NCBI GenBank assembly: GCA_030695565.1
Contig: JAUYRZ010000027.1
Location: 124,001 to 188,000 of the forward strand
Direction: 5' to 3'
DNA: 64,000 nucleotides
Source of the DNA: Archangium sp.
GTDB taxonomy: Bacteria; Myxococcota; Myxococcia; Myxococcales; Myxococcaceae
Part shown: positions 33,943 to 43,373 of the stretch, one piece after another
How positions within the stretch are numbered: position 1 is the stretch's first letter
How the letters are laid out: each line of letters starts with the position of its first letter
Made by a program: the position numbers and the translations under genes
Notes under the pieces: model-generated
Database searches by the model: none
The model's input: the letters and a program-made list of their open reading frames with translations, nothing else
What the model was told of the DNA's origin: nothing

Positions 33943-34593
33943 ATGGCTTCACTCTTTCGCTACGTCGCGCTGGGCGATTCGTCGGGCGTCGGCGTGGGTT
34001 CGGGCAACGACGGCGGGTATCCCGAGCGGCTCTACAGGAGGCTCAAGGCGCACGGCGTCCCGGCCGGCATCCTCAATCTCGCGCAGAGCGGCGCGCAGTC
34101 ACGCGACGTCTTGCGGCTCCACGTGCAGCGCGCCGCGGAGAAGCAGCCTGCGCTCGTCACGGTGGGCATCGGCGCCAACGATCTGTGGCGCCTCGTGTCG
34201 GCTGAGGAGTTCAGCGACAACCTTCAAGCCATCGCCGAGGTCCTGCAGCGCAGCGGCGCGCGGGTGGTGGTGAGCAACCTGGTCGATCTCGGCCGGGCGC
34301 CGGCGGCGAAGATGGCGCAGTCGTGGCTGGGCATCACGCCGCAGATGATCACCGAGCGGGTGCTGCTCTTCAACGCGCGCATCGCGAAGCTCGGCGAGCG
34401 GCCTGGCTTCGAGGTGGTCGACCTCTTCGGCCCCTCACACGCAGAGCTGAGCGGCCCCACCGGCTACTTCAGCGGTGACGGCTTTCATCCCTCGGCGCAC
34501 GGCTACGATCGATGGGCCGAGCTGGCCTGGCCGGCAGTGCAGCGAGCCTCTGGTCTCCCTCTCCCTGCGCCAGCGGGGAGAGGGTCGGGGTGA
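33943..34593 (+). CDS. SGNH/GDSL-family hydrolase with repeat-encoded C-terminus
   Basis: A 216-residue esterase or lipase-like hydrolase with all four blocks: ALGDSSGVG (nucleophile Ser), LAQSGA (Gly), GIGANDL (Asn) and DGFHPSAHGY (Asp and His). No signal peptide is evident, so it is probably cytoplasmic. The final ~12 residues (LPLPAPAGRGSG) and the stop codon come from the first half of the composite repeat at 34549-34672, so the true ancestral end probably lay near VQRASG. A good terminator follows at 34641. Confidence 0.88.
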   Translation: MASLFRYVALGDSSGVGVGSGNDGGYPERLYRRLKAHGVPAGILNLAQSGAQSRDVLRLHVQRAAEKQPALVTVGIGANDLWRLVSAEEFSDNLQAIAEVLQRSGARVVVSNLVDLGRAPAAKMAQSWLGITPQMITERVLLFNARIAKLGERPGFEVVDLFGPSHAELSGPTGYFSGDGFHPSAHGYDRWAELAWPAVQRASGLPLPAPAGRGSG

Positions 34594-34672
34594 GGGGCCC
34601 GACTTCGAACTCCGAGAGCCCCTCACCCGGCCTGCGGCCGACCTCTCCCCGCGTCGCAGGGAGAGGTTTTTT
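34549..34672. repeat. Composite dispersed repeat, copy 5 (about 124 bp)
   Basis: Two inverted half-units. The first (34549-34598) is CTCCCTCTCCCTGCGCCAGC with GGGGAGAGGG and tail TCGGGGTGAGGGG. After a ~20-base spacer the second (34618-34672) is CCCCTCACCCGGCC, CGACCTCTCCCC and CAGGGAGAGG. A very similar composite lies at 48394-48521. Confidence 0.85.
34641..34672 (+). terminator. Rho-independent terminator within the composite repeat
   Basis: ACCTCTCCC (34641-34649) pairs with GGGAGAGGT (34659-34667), followed by six Ts at 34667-34672. It ends the transcript of the SGNH hydrolase and lies next to the convergent stop codon of the FAD gene. Confidence 0.8.
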
Positions 34673-36051
34673 CACAGCACCTTGCCGGGATTGAGCAACC
34701 CCTTCGGATCCAACGCGGCCTTCAAGTGCCGCATCAGATCGATCTCCATCGGGCTGCGCGTGTACTCGAGCCATTCCTTCTTCAGCAGGCCGATGCCGTG
34801 CTCCGCGCTGACGCTGCCCTTGTGGCTGCGCACCAGCCCGAACATGTCGCGATCGACGTCATGCGTGCGGGCGAAGAAGTCCTCCTTCGACATCTCCTCC
34901 GGCTTCATGATGTTCACGTGCAGGTTGCCGTCGCCGATGTGACCGAACAAGCACAGCTCCCAATCTGGATACCGCGAAGCGAGCAGCGTCTCGAGCTCAC
35001 CGCAGAACACCGACAGCTTCGCCACCGGCAACGCGATGTCGTTCTTGTGAGGCAGGCCGGTGGCCGAGAGTGACTCACTGATGCCTTCCCGCAGAGCCCA
35101 CAGCGCCTTCTGCTGACCCACGTCGGCCGCGAGCGTGCCGTCGAGCACCAGGCCCCGCTCGAACAACGACGCCAGCCAGCCATCGAGCGCGCCCGGCTTC
35201 GCGTCTTCCACTTCGAGCAGCACGCAGTGTGACGGCAGCTTCTCGAACGGAGGCCGCAGGCCCCTGTGTTTTTCCAGCCGCCGGCTGCACGCCTCGGTGA
35301 AGAACTCGTAGGCCATCATCGTGAAGGGCCCCCTGCGGGCCTCTTCGAAGAGCTTCAGCACGCCCTGCAGCGAGTCGAGCGCGAACAAGAACACGTCGAC
35401 CTTGCCGGGCTGCCGGGTGAGCTTGAGCGTCGCTTCGGTGATGACCCCGAGGATGCCTTCGCTGCCGATGAAGAGCTGGCGCAGATCGACGCCGGTGTTG
35501 TTCTTCTCGAGCGCGCCGTTGAGCTCCATGCGTTCGCCCGCCATGGTCACCACGGTCAGGCCGAGCACCCACTGTCGGGTGAGCCCGTAGCGGATGACGC
35601 GCACGCCGCCTGCGTTGGTGGCGATGTTGCCGCCCACCTGGCTGGAGCCTTTGGAGGCGAAGTCGACCGGCCAGAACAGCCCATGCTCCGCGCACGCGTG
35701 GTGCACCGCTTCGGTGATGGCGCCGGCCTCGACGTGCACGGTCAGCGCGAGGGGGTCGACCGCGTGAATGGCCCGCATGCGCTCCAGGGAAAGAACGATC
35801 TCACCTTTGGCAGCGACGGCTCCACCGGCAAGCCCCGTGCGTCCACCGGAGGGCACCACGGGCAGCCCGTGGTCCGAAGCGAGCTTCAAGAAGCGGGAGA
35901 CCTCGTCGGTCGTTCGCGGTCGCACCAACAAGGAAGGGGCGGGGGAGAAGACCTTCGTCCAATCCTTGCCGTAGGTGGCCAGCTCGGTCGGGTCCTTCGA
36001 GGAAAAATCCGCCGGAAATTCACGGGCGAGGGCGTCGAGGAAGGCCTGCAT
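34672..36051 (-). CDS. FAD-binding oxidoreductase (GlcD / D-2-hydroxyacid dehydrogenase-like)
   Basis: A 459-residue flavoenzyme of the VAO/PCMH family. It has the FAD motif PSGGRTGLAGGA (residues ~75-90), VGGNIATNAGGVRVIRYG, and the C-terminal FGHIGDGNLHVNI and SAEHGIGLLKKEW. The set matches D-lactate, glycolate (GlcD) or D-2-hydroxyglutarate dehydrogenases; the exact substrate cannot be told. The ATG at 36051 gives a normal N-terminus (MQAFLDALAREFP). It is monocistronic and divergent from the membrane protein at 36120. Confidence 0.9.
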   Translation of the reverse strand: MQAFLDALAREFPADFSSKDPTELATYGKDWTKVFSPAPSLLVRPRTTDEVSRFLKLASDHGLPVVPSGGRTGLAGGAVAAKGEIVLSLERMRAIHAVDPLALTVHVEAGAITEAVHHACAEHGLFWPVDFASKGSSQVGGNIATNAGGVRVIRYGLTRQWVLGLTVVTMAGERMELNGALEKNNTGVDLRQLFIGSEGILGVITEATLKLTRQPGKVDVFLFALDSLQGVLKLFEEARRGPFTMMAYEFFTEACSRRLEKHRGLRPPFEKLPSHCVLLEVEDAKPGALDGWLASLFERGLVLDGTLAADVGQQKALWALREGISESLSATGLPHKNDIALPVAKLSVFCGELETLLASRYPDWELCLFGHIGDGNLHVNIMKPEEMSKEDFFARTHDVDRDMFGLVRSHKGSVSAEHGIGLLKKEWLEYTRSPMEIDLMRHLKAALDPKGLLNPGKVL

Positions 36052-36119
36052 GGGGCTGTTGTACACCGACCCAGCCAAAGTGCTGCACGCGACGGGCAGG
36101 GCGTGGTGTCTTCACCGGC

Positions 36120-36959
36120 ATGAACGCTGATCAGCGGGCCTCTTCCGCCTCGACGCTGGTGCTCGGGGGCCTCGCCGCCAACCTGGGCCTGACCTTCCTC
36201 TCGCTGGTCATCGGCAAGCTGGTGCCCGGCAGCTACGAAGGCCCCTGGCCGATGATCGAGGAGCTGTTGTGGCTGGGCGCGGTGGGCACGCTGGCGGTGG
36301 GGTTGTTTCAGCTCTCCGCGGTGGTGATGGACGGTCTGCTGTTGCGTGCGGCCGCGGGCGCCTTGCTGGTGCAGGCGGTGGTGGACCTGGCCATGACCCT
36401 GGCCAAAGACAAGATCGGCGGCCCGATCGTCTACGACGGCTCGATGCTGCTCTCCCTGGTGACCCGGGGGCTGCTGATCGTCGCGCTGGTGCAGGCGACC
36501 TTGAAGACGCACGCGTGGGTCTTGCCGTTACTGGGCACCGTCGCCGTGCTCACCCTGGCTCGCACGGGAATGACCATCGCGTTTCAGCACCAGCTGCTGA
36601 GCTACGAGATCTACCGGAACCCGATGTTCTCCGTCGCGATGCCCCTGGCCAGCTTGTTCAACGCGGGGGCATTCGTGGTGGCGGCGATCGCGCTCAAGGG
36701 CGCGGCGGTGGGCTCGCCGAACAACACGCCGGCGCTGGTGGCGGCGGCGGGGCTGCGACCTGCGGAGCCTGAGCCGGTTGCTCCCGCCGCGGATTTTCTG
36801 GTCGGCGGCATTCTGCTGGCAGTCGGCGTGGGCGTAACGGCGATCTCGCTTTCGACGGCGTCGAACGGCGGGAGATATGTGGTGGCGACCGGTGCGATCG
36901 GCGTGGGGCTTGGGAGAATTATTCGCGGGTTTGTTCGGTTGGCGAAGAGCCAGGCGTGA
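36120..36959 (+). CDS. Multi-pass membrane protein of unknown function
   Basis: A 279-residue integral membrane protein with about seven hydrophobic segments (for example TLVLGGLAANLGLTFLSLVI, LLSLVTRGLLIVALVQ, FLVGGILLAVGVGVTAIS). A cytoplasmic-looking linker at ~195-225 (GSPNNTPALVAAAGLRPAEPEP) precedes the last helices. No family is recognised; there are no charged clusters typical of transporters. It is followed by repeat copy 6. Confidence 0.8.
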   Translation: MNADQRASSASTLVLGGLAANLGLTFLSLVIGKLVPGSYEGPWPMIEELLWLGAVGTLAVGLFQLSAVVMDGLLLRAAAGALLVQAVVDLAMTLAKDKIGGPIVYDGSMLLSLVTRGLLIVALVQATLKTHAWVLPLLGTVAVLTLARTGMTIAFQHQLLSYEIYRNPMFSVAMPLASLFNAGAFVVAAIALKGAAVGSPNNTPALVAAAGLRPAEPEPVAPAADFLVGGILLAVGVGVTAISLSTASNGGRYVVATGAIGVGLGRIIRGFVRLAKSQA

Positions 36960-36962
36960 TTT

Positions 36963-37011
36963 GCCCCTCACCCTCACCCTGACCCTCTCCCGAACGAAGG
37001 GAGAGGGAGAC
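36963..37011. repeat. Dispersed palindromic repeat, copy 6
   Basis: CCCTCTCCC (36983-36991) and GGGAGAGGG (36999-37007) with a GAACGAA loop, preceded by CCCCTCACCCTCACCCTGA, the reverse complement of the usual tail. It lies between two convergent genes. Confidence 0.8.
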
Positions 37012-37016
37012 AGTGA

Positions 37017-38582
37017 TCAGAAGCGGAAGAGGATCAGGCCCTCGGGCGCGGGCGGCTTCTTGGCTTTCACGTCGGGCTCGCCGTACGCATCGACGGGAAA
37101 CAGGCTCGCTTCACGCGGCAGGAACGATGGCCGGGGCACTGCGGTGCCGGCATCTCTGATCACATCGGCGCGTTCCACCTCCTGCACCAGCGCTGCGAGG
37201 CTCGGGTCGAGCTCCTTGAATCGGTAGCCCGTCTGCATCGACGCTCGCAGCGCCTCCTTGGCAGCGTCTTTGCGGCCTTTCTTCGCCTCGACCAGCGCGA
37301 GATCGTACGAAGCGCGGCCGCGAGTTCGCCACTCACCGGGCGCGGTCGACACATCGAGGGCCCGCTGGAAATACGCCTGCGCAGGTTCGATCTCCGACTG
37401 CAGCCAGTGCGCCCAGCCCAGCCGCAGCAGGTGTTCACCACGCGGAGGCGTGTTGCGGGAGAGCGGCTCGAGGATCTCTTCGGCCTCCGCCGGCTTGCTC
37501 GCGTCGATCAACCGGCTGCCGAGTTCCAAGCGCGCTTCGGGGCTGGTGGGCGAGAGCGCGAAGCCCTTCTTCGCCGCGAGCACCGCTTCGTCGTGCCGGT
37601 TCTGCCGGGCCAGCGACTTGCTCAACCGGCCCCACGCCCAGGCTGATTTCGGAGCGAGCTCCACGTACGCCCTGAAGGTCTTCTCGGCCTCCGCCCACGC
37701 GCCGATCGCAAACTGCGTGTCGCCCAGGTAGCTGCGCGCCATCAGCTCGCCGGGGTGCTTCTTCACCACCTCGGAGAGGAAGGCGATGCCCGCTTCGTTC
37801 GACTGGTAGCGGGTCAACAACCAGAAGCGCGCCAGGGTGTAGATCTCGAGCATGTCGTCGGTCTCGCCGAGCGAGGCGAGTGACTTCGCAGCGGCCGCGT
37901 CACCACCGATGATCGCCAGCGCGAGCGCTCCGCTGGCCTGGGCAAAACGCAGCGTGGGGTCGAGCTCGACGGCGCGCTTGCATGCGGTGGAAGCGCGCTC
38001 GAGCTCGGCCTGGTCGACCAGCGACGGCGTGTCGACGCTCAGCGGCTGCCGCATCACCACCGGGTAGCAGGCGCCGAGTTGCTTGAGCGCCTCATCGCTG
38101 GAGGAAGCGGGCTGGGCGCCGGTCTTCTTCGGAAACGCGATGCCAGGGAGCAACGCCTTCGCGAGCACCGGAGCACCGGCCTCGAGCGCCGCGCTCCACC
38201 CCTTCGGCAACTTCGCCGTGAACGGCTTCTGCTTCTTTCCGTCGACCATCACGCCCGCGAGCACCAGCCCGTCACCGGAGGTCTCCAACGAGAACGACAC
38301 GGCCACATCGGCGCCCAGCGCCTGCCGGAGCGCGTTGGCGTTCTTCGGATCAGCCAGGTCGCCGGAGAACCCTTCTTCGGTGATGGCGCGCAGCGTCTGC
38401 TTGAGGTGCACCTCGTTGACCTTGTTCGTCTCCTCCACCAGCTCCGACGCGCGCGCTTCCAGCAGCAGCGCCAGCTGGGCCAGCTCCGCATCCTTGGAAG
38501 ACGGGGGAAGGAAGGCGACGACAGGGGGGGCGGCGAAGGAAGCAGCGGCTCCACACAGCACGGCCAGCAGGACGGATCGCAT
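37017..38582 (-). CDS. Secreted TPR-repeat protein
   Basis: A 521-residue exported protein with a cleavable signal peptide (MRSVLLAVLCGAAASFAAPP). Residues ~30-130 hold an alpha/beta domain (PPVVAFLPPSSKDAEL... TLRAITEEGF). Residues ~200-480 contain tetratricopeptide repeats such as PGELMARSYLGDTQFAIGAWAEAEK and AWAWGRLSKSLARQNRHDEAV. Probably a periplasmic scaffold. The ATG at 38582 is chosen since it begins the signal peptide. It is divergent from the DUF4286 gene. Confidence 0.85.
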   Translation of the reverse strand: MRSVLLAVLCGAAASFAAPPVVAFLPPSSKDAELAQLALLLEARASELVEETNKVNEVHLKQTLRAITEEGFSGDLADPKNANALRQALGADVAVSFSLETSGDGLVLAGVMVDGKKQKPFTAKLPKGWSAALEAGAPVLAKALLPGIAFPKKTGAQPASSSDEALKQLGACYPVVMRQPLSVDTPSLVDQAELERASTACKRAVELDPTLRFAQASGALALAIIGGDAAAAKSLASLGETDDMLEIYTLARFWLLTRYQSNEAGIAFLSEVVKKHPGELMARSYLGDTQFAIGAWAEAEKTFRAYVELAPKSAWAWGRLSKSLARQNRHDEAVLAAKKGFALSPTSPEARLELGSRLIDASKPAEAEEILEPLSRNTPPRGEHLLRLGWAHWLQSEIEPAQAYFQRALDVSTAPGEWRTRGRASYDLALVEAKKGRKDAAKEALRASMQTGYRFKELDPSLAALVQEVERADVIRDAGTAVPRPSFLPREASLFPVDAYGEPDVKAKKPPAPEGLILFRF

Positions 38583-38625
38583 GACGCAGAACCATGTCAC
38601 AGCCGCTCGGGTGTACGGTTTGAGA

Positions 38626-38937
38626 ATGATGACCTTCGAGTACACGGTGACGGCCGAGTTCGACCATGCCGCGGTGGCCGCGGAGTGGGCTGCGTGGCTG
38701 CGTGACGGTCACCTCCAGGAGGTGCTCGACGGGGGCGCGCGCGAGGCGGTGTTGGTGCAGTTGGCGCCGCTTCGGTTCCAGGCCCGCTACGCGTTCGCAG
38801 ATGCGGCGGCCTTCGCGAAGTACGAGCAGGAGAGCGCGCCGAAGCTCAGGGCCGAGGGCCTCGCGAAGTTTCCCCCGTCACGAGGGGTGAGCATGAGCCG
38901 TTCGACCGGCGAGGTACACGCCCGTTTGAGCAGATGA
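38626..38937 (+). CDS. DUF4286-family protein
   Basis: A 103-residue ferredoxin-like-fold small protein. The pattern FEYTVTAEFDHAAVAAEWAAWLRDGHLQEVLDGGA, then RYAFADAAAFAKYEQESAPKLRAEGLAKFP, fits DUF4286 closely. Function is unknown in that family. Two ATG codons in a row begin at 38626. The gene is only 20 bases upstream of the serine dehydratase gene on the same strand, so they are probably co-transcribed. Confidence 0.88.
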   Translation: MMTFEYTVTAEFDHAAVAAEWAAWLRDGHLQEVLDGGAREAVLVQLAPLRFQARYAFADAAAFAKYEQESAPKLRAEGLAKFPPSRGVSMSRSTGEVHARLSR

Positions 38938-38957
38938 GGTTATGAAGTCGGTGCCCC

Positions 38958-40334
38958 ATGCACATCAGCGTCTTCGACTTGTTCAAGATTGGCATCGGTC
39001 CCTCGAGTTCTCACACCGTGGGCCCGATGAACGCGGCGCGCCGTTTTGCGTTCGGCCTGCGTGATGGGGGCCTGCTCGCGCGGGTGACCGGCGTGAGGGC
39101 CGAGCTGTTCGGCTCGCTCGGTTTCACCGGCAAAGGCCACGGCAGCGATCTCGCCGTGATGCTGGGCCTCGAAGGCAATGAGCCACGCACCGTCGACATC
39201 GACGCGGCGCCGAAGCGGGTGGAGAAGATCATCGTGTGCGGCAAGTTGTCGCTGCTGGGCGAGAAGGAGATCACCTTTCGCCCCGCCGACTCGCTCACCT
39301 TTCACCGCCGCGAGAAGCTGCCGCTGCACAGCAATGGCATGCGCTTCTCCGCCTTCGCGGGCGACGAACTCATCTTTCAGCGCGTGTACTACTCGGTGGG
39401 TGGCGGCTTCGTGGTCGATGACAAGGGCACGCCGCAGAACGACGGGGTGACGCAGGCGGCCTCCGACATTCCGTACCCGTTCTCGAGCGGCGACACCTTG
39501 CTCAGCCAGTGCAACCTGCACGGGCTGTCGATCTCCACCCTGATGCTGGAGAACGAGAAGGCGCAGCGGCCGCTCGCTGACGTGCGCTCGGGTCTGTTGG
39601 AGATCGCCGCCGCGATGGATGCCTGCGTGAAGCGCGGGTGCGAGCGCGAAGGCATTCTTCCCGGCGGCCTCAAGGTGAAACGCCGTGCGGCCACGCTCTC
39701 CCGGCGGCTCAAGGCCGAAGCGCACGGCAACGCGGATCCCCTGGTGATCATCGACTGGGTGAACCTCTGGGCGCTGGCGGTCAACGAAGAGAACGCCGCG
39801 GGTGGCCGCGTGGTCACCGCCCCGACCAACGGTGCGGCCGGCATCATCCCCGCGGTGCTGCAGTACTACCGGCGCTTCGTGCCCAACGCCGATGAAGAAG
39901 GCGTGCAGCGGTTCCTGCTCACCGCCGGGGCGATCGGCGCGCTGTACAAAAAGAACGCGTCGATCTCCGGCGCTGAAGTCGGCTGCCAGGGTGAAGTGGG
40001 CGTGGCCTGCTCGATGGCGGCCGGTGCGTTGACCGAGGTGATGGGTGGAACTCCGGAGCAGGTGGAGAACGCCGCGGAGATCGGCATGGAGCACAACCTC
40101 GGCCTGACCTGCGACCCCATCGGCGGCCTGGTGCAGGTGCCCTGCATCGAGCGCAACGCGATGGGCAGCGTGAAGGCCATCAACGCCGCGCGCCTGGCGC
40201 TCTCCGGTGACGGGAAGCACAAGGTCTCACTCGACAAGGTGATCGCCACCATGGTCTCCACCGGCGCGGACATGTCGGTGAAGTACAAAGAGACGGCCCG
40301 GGGCGGGTTGGCGGTCAACATCGTCGAGTGTTGA
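38958..40334 (+). CDS. sdaA: L-serine ammonia-lyase, iron-sulfur type (single chain)
   Basis: A 458-residue 4Fe-4S enzyme that deaminates L-serine to pyruvate and ammonia. Both halves are fused: the N-terminal part has [11 protein letters not shown] and the C-terminal catalytic part has [12 protein letters not shown] and [18 protein letters not shown] (cluster cysteines). The last residue is Cys458; in the related Legionella enzyme a C-terminal Cys inserts into the active site as a fourth cluster ligand. Start ATG gives [14 protein letters not shown]. Downstream is ilvE, 108 bases away. Confidence 0.95.
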   Translation: MHISVFDLFKIGIGPSSSHTVGPMNAARRFAFGLRDGGLLARVTGVRAELFGSLGFTGKGHGSDLAVMLGLEGNEPRTVDIDAAPKRVEKIIVCGKLSLLGEKEITFRPADSLTFHRREKLPLHSNGMRFSAFAGDELIFQRVYYSVGGGFVVDDKGTPQNDGVTQAASDIPYPFSSGDTLLSQCNLHGLSISTLMLENEKAQRPLADVRSGLLEIAAAMDACVKRGCEREGILPGGLKVKRRAATLSRRLKAEAHGNADPLVIIDWVNLWALAVNEENAAGGRVVTAPTNGAAGIIPAVLQYYRRFVPNADEEGVQRFLLTAGAIGALYKKNASISGAEVGCQGEVGVACSMAAGALTEVMGGTPEQVENAAEIGMEHNLGLTCDPIGGLVQVPCIERNAMGSVKAINAARLALSGDGKHKVSLDKVIATMVSTGADMSVKYKETARGGLAVNIVEC

Positions 40335-40442
40335 GTCTCGAATGGGTGACGCGGTGCGGCTGGGGCCCGCCTGTACCGGTGTACTGGGGCCTTGGTCTGT
40401 CTGGAGGCGCGTAGTAGCTGCCGACCCAAGGAGTTCCAGTCC

Positions 40443-41510
40443 ATGGACATTCGCATCACGAAGACGACCACGCCGAAAGTGAAGCCGCCGGAAGCCGAGC
40501 TGGGCTTCGGGAAGTTCTTCTCGGATCACCTCTTCGCCATGGATTACTCGCCCGAGACGGGCTGGTCCGATGCGCGCATTCAGCCGTACGCCCCGTTCCA
40601 GATCGACCCGGCGGCAGGGGTCTTTCACTACGGCCAGGCGATGTTCGAGGGCTCGAAGGCCTTCCGCGGTGACGACGGCCACATTCGCCTGTTCCGCGCC
40701 GAGCAGCACGCCCGCCGCATGGCGATCGGTGCGCCCCGCCTGTGCATGCCCACCCCCACCGAAGCGCAGATGCACGAGGCGGTGAAGGCGCTGGTGAAGG
40801 TGGATGCCGACTGGGTGCCGAAGTCGGAGGGCACCTCGCTCTACCTGCGCCCCACGCTCATCGCGACCGAGGGTTTCCTCGGGGTGCGGCCGGCCACGAA
40901 GTACCTCTACTTCGTGATCGCTTCGCCCGCGGGCAACTACTTCGGCGGCAAGGGCCTCAAGGCCGTGCGCATCTGGGTCGAGACCCACGACGTGCGCGCG
41001 CCCCGCGGTGGCCTGGGGGCGACCAAGGCCGGCGCGAACTACGCGGCCTCGCTGCTGTCGGCGATGAAGGCGAAGAAGGAAGGGTTCGACCAGGTGCTCT
41101 GGCTCGACGGCAAGGATCACGAGTTCGTCGAGGAGGTCGGCACGATGAACGTGTGCTTCATCATCGGCAATTCGCTGGTGACTCCGCCGCTGACCGACTC
41201 GATCCTCGCGGGTGTGACGCGCGACTCGGTGCTGGTGTTGGCGAAGGAGCAGGGCCTCACCGTGGAAGAGCGGCCGATCTCGATCAAGGAGATCAAGGCG
41301 GCGCACCAGAGCGGCACCTTGAAGGAAGTCTTCGGCACGGGCACCGCGGCGGTGATCAGCCCGGTCGGTGAGCTCGCGTTCGCAGGCGAGAAGCTGAGCA
41401 TCAACGGCGGCAAGCCTGGGCCCGTCGCCGAGAAGCTGTACGCCGAGGTCGGCGCGATTCAGCGCGGCACCAAGCCCGACACGTACGGCTGGTTGCAGAC
41501 CATCGACTGA
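40443..41510 (+). CDS. ilvE: Branched-chain amino acid aminotransferase
   Basis: A 355-residue class IV PLP aminotransferase for leucine, isoleucine and valine. Key features: catalytic PLP lysine K195 in GATKAGANYAAS, FHYGQAMFEGSKAFR near the start, YLRPTLIATE, and VEEVGTMNVCFII. This is the longer bacterial BCAT form (~355 residues). AAGGAG lies 8-9 bases before the ATG. The small gene at 41510 overlaps the stop by one base (TGATG). Confidence 0.95.
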   Translation: MDIRITKTTTPKVKPPEAELGFGKFFSDHLFAMDYSPETGWSDARIQPYAPFQIDPAAGVFHYGQAMFEGSKAFRGDDGHIRLFRAEQHARRMAIGAPRLCMPTPTEAQMHEAVKALVKVDADWVPKSEGTSLYLRPTLIATEGFLGVRPATKYLYFVIASPAGNYFGGKGLKAVRIWVETHDVRAPRGGLGATKAGANYAASLLSAMKAKKEGFDQVLWLDGKDHEFVEEVGTMNVCFIIGNSLVTPPLTDSILAGVTRDSVLVLAKEQGLTVEERPISIKEIKAAHQSGTLKEVFGTGTAAVISPVGELAFAGEKLSINGGKPGPVAEKLYAEVGAIQRGTKPDTYGWLQTID

Positions 41511-41887
41511 TGTTCTCCCTCTCCATGCGAAGCGGGGAGAGGGCCGGGGTGAGGGGCGCGGCTCTGGTGCTCGTCATGAGCACCGCTGGCCTGGCCTGCA
41601 GCGGGCCAGGCGCTCTGGACGCGATGCGACTTGCAGATCGTATTGGGTGGGCGTGCTTTCTCGTCTCAGTGGTGGTGACCGGAGCAGCCATCATCAAGGG
41701 CTTGCCGTTCCGATCGTCGCTCGCCTGGGTCGCAGCACTGGTCGGCGTGGTCGTGCTGCTCGGGCACCCAGCGGTTTGGGTGAGCGCGTACATCGGCGAT
41801 TGCGGGAGCACGAGACAAACACTCGCGCCAATCGCCACCGTGCTGCACGCATTGGCGGTGGGCTTCGTGATTTCTCGGAAGCCGTGA
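41510..41887 (+). CDS. Small membrane protein with repeat-derived N-terminus
   Basis: A ~125-residue protein with three hydrophobic segments (IGWACFLVSVVVTGAAII, SLAWVAALVGVVVLLGHPAV, APIATVLHALAVGFVIS). The N-terminus MFSLSMRSGERAGVRGAAL is coded by repeat copy 7. The next residues (ALVLVMSTAGLACSG) could be a lipoprotein signal with a LAC box, so the repeat would supply the charged n-region. The start is uncertain: ATG 41510 overlaps the ilvE stop, ATG 41525 lies in the repeat, and ATG 41576 gives a shorter form. No Shine-Dalgarno is seen at any of them. Function is unknown. Confidence 0.6.
   Translation: MFSLSMRSGERAGVRGAALVLVMSTAGLACSGPGALDAMRLADRIGWACFLVSVVVTGAAIIKGLPFRSSLAWVAALVGVVVLLGHPAVWVSAYIGDCGSTRQTLAPIATVLHALAVGFVISRKP
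41512..41558. repeat. Dispersed palindromic repeat, copy 7
   Basis: CTCCCTCTCC, ATGCGAAGC loop, GGGGAGAGGG and the tail CCGGGGTGAGGGGC. It overlaps the start of the small membrane-protein gene. Confidence 0.8.
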
Positions 41888-41932
41888 GGCCCTCACCCTG
41901 ACCCTCTCCCAGAGGGCCCAGAGGGAGAGGGA
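41888..41932. repeat. Dispersed palindromic repeat, copy 8
   Basis: Inverse orientation: CCCTCACCCTGACCCTCTCCC then AGAGGGCCC and AGAGGGAGAGGG. It lies between two convergent genes, right after the stop of the small membrane-protein gene. Confidence 0.8.
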
Positions 41933-41951
41933 AAGAGTTGGTTTTACTTCC

Positions 41952-43373
41952 TCACTTCCTCACTTCAGTCACCAGCGCATCGACCGACTTCTTCGCGTCG
42001 CCGAACAGCATGCGCGTGCCGTCGAGATAGAAGAGCGGGTTCTCCACGCCGGCGTAGCCCGCCGCCATGCCGCGCTTGAACACCACGGTCAGCTTCGCCT
42101 TCCACACCTCGAGCACCGGCATGCCGTAGATGCTCGACGTGGGATCATCGAGCGCACCTGGATTGACGATGTCGTTCGCGCCGATCACCAGCACCACGTC
42201 GGTGTTGGGCAGATCCGGGTTGATGTGCTCCATCTCGAGCACGGTGTCGTACGGCACGCCCGCTTCGGCGAGCAGCACGTTCATGTGACCGGGCAGACGG
42301 CCGGCCACCGGGTGAATGGCAAACCGCACGTTCACGCCCTTCTCCCGCAGCACGGTGGTGAGCTCTTTCACAGTGGCCTGCGCGCGGGAGACCGCCATGC
42401 CGTAGCCCGGCACGATCACCACGCTGCGCGCCTCGAGCAACCGCCGGCCCACTTCATCGGCCTTCATCTCGCGCACTTCACCGGTGGGCAGCGCGGCGGG
42501 AGCACCGGGCTTGGCTTCACCCGTACCGAAGCCGCCGAACACCACGTTCAGGATCGAGCGGTTCATCGCCCGGCACATGATGATGGAGAGGATGGTGCCC
42601 GACGCACCGACCAGCGCGCCGGTGACGATGAGCAGATCGTTGCTGAGCATGAAGCCCGCCGCGGCAGCCGCCCAGCCCGAGTAGCTGTTGAGCAACGAGA
42701 CCACCACCGGCATGTCCGCGCCGCCGATGGCCATCACCAGGTGCACGCCGAGCAACGAGGCCAGCACCGTCATGATGCACAGCACCAGCAACCCGTCGGT
42801 ACCGGGCGCCTGAATGAAGGGCACCGCGAGGCCGATGATCGCCATCGCCACGATCGCGTTGAGCGCGTGGCGGCCGGGCAGCAGCAACGGCTTGCCCGAC
42901 AAGGTGCCCTTGAGCTTGGCCCACGCCACGATGCTGCCGGTCAGCGTGATCGCGCCCACCGCGATGCCCACCCAGATCTCGATCTGGTGAACGGTGTGGC
43001 GTAGCGAGTCAGCCGCGGGTGCAGCGGGGTGCAGGTACGACGAGAAGCCCACCAGCACCGCGGCCAGGCCCACGAAGCTGTGCAGCACGGCGACCAGCTC
43101 GGGCATGCCGGTCATCTCGACCTTGCGCGCCAGGCTCCCGCCGATGATGCCGCCCACCACCGCCGAGCCCACCATCAGCCCCAGCCCCTGAACGCGCGAG
43201 GCGAGATCGCCCGACATCACCCAGGCGACCGAGGTCACCGCGATGGCCAGCAACATGCCCAGCACGCCGAAGATGTTGCCTTGGGAGGCGGTCTCCTGCT
43301 TCGAGAGCCCACCCAACGAGCGGATGAACAACACGCCCGCCGTCAGATACGCCACGACCAGAAAGCCGCTCAT
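41952..43373 (-). CDS. pntB: NAD(P) transhydrogenase subunit beta
   Basis: A 473-residue inner-membrane subunit. It combines about eight or nine membrane helices (residues ~1-280, forming the proton channel) with a C-terminal NADP-binding domain ([45 protein letters not shown]). With PntA it couples proton entry to hydride transfer from NADH to NADP. Its ATG overlaps the stop of pntA by four bases (ATGA). A DNA stretch CTTCCTCACTTCCTCACTTC lies at its stop codon. Confidence 0.94.
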   Translation of the reverse strand: MSGFLVVAYLTAGVLFIRSLGGLSKQETASQGNIFGVLGMLLAIAVTSVAWVMSGDLASRVQGLGLMVGSAVVGGIIGGSLARKVEMTGMPELVAVLHSFVGLAAVLVGFSSYLHPAAPAADSLRHTVHQIEIWVGIAVGAITLTGSIVAWAKLKGTLSGKPLLLPGRHALNAIVAMAIIGLAVPFIQAPGTDGLLVLCIMTVLASLLGVHLVMAIGGADMPVVVSLLNSYSGWAAAAAGFMLSNDLLIVTGALVGASGTILSIIMCRAMNRSILNVVFGGFGTGEAKPGAPAALPTGEVREMKADEVGRRLLEARSVVIVPGYGMAVSRAQATVKELTTVLREKGVNVRFAIHPVAGRLPGHMNVLLAEAGVPYDTVLEMEHINPDLPNTDVVLVIGANDIVNPGALDDPTSSIYGMPVLEVWKAKLTVVFKRGMAAGYAGVENPLFYLDGTRMLFGDAKKSVDALVTEVRK

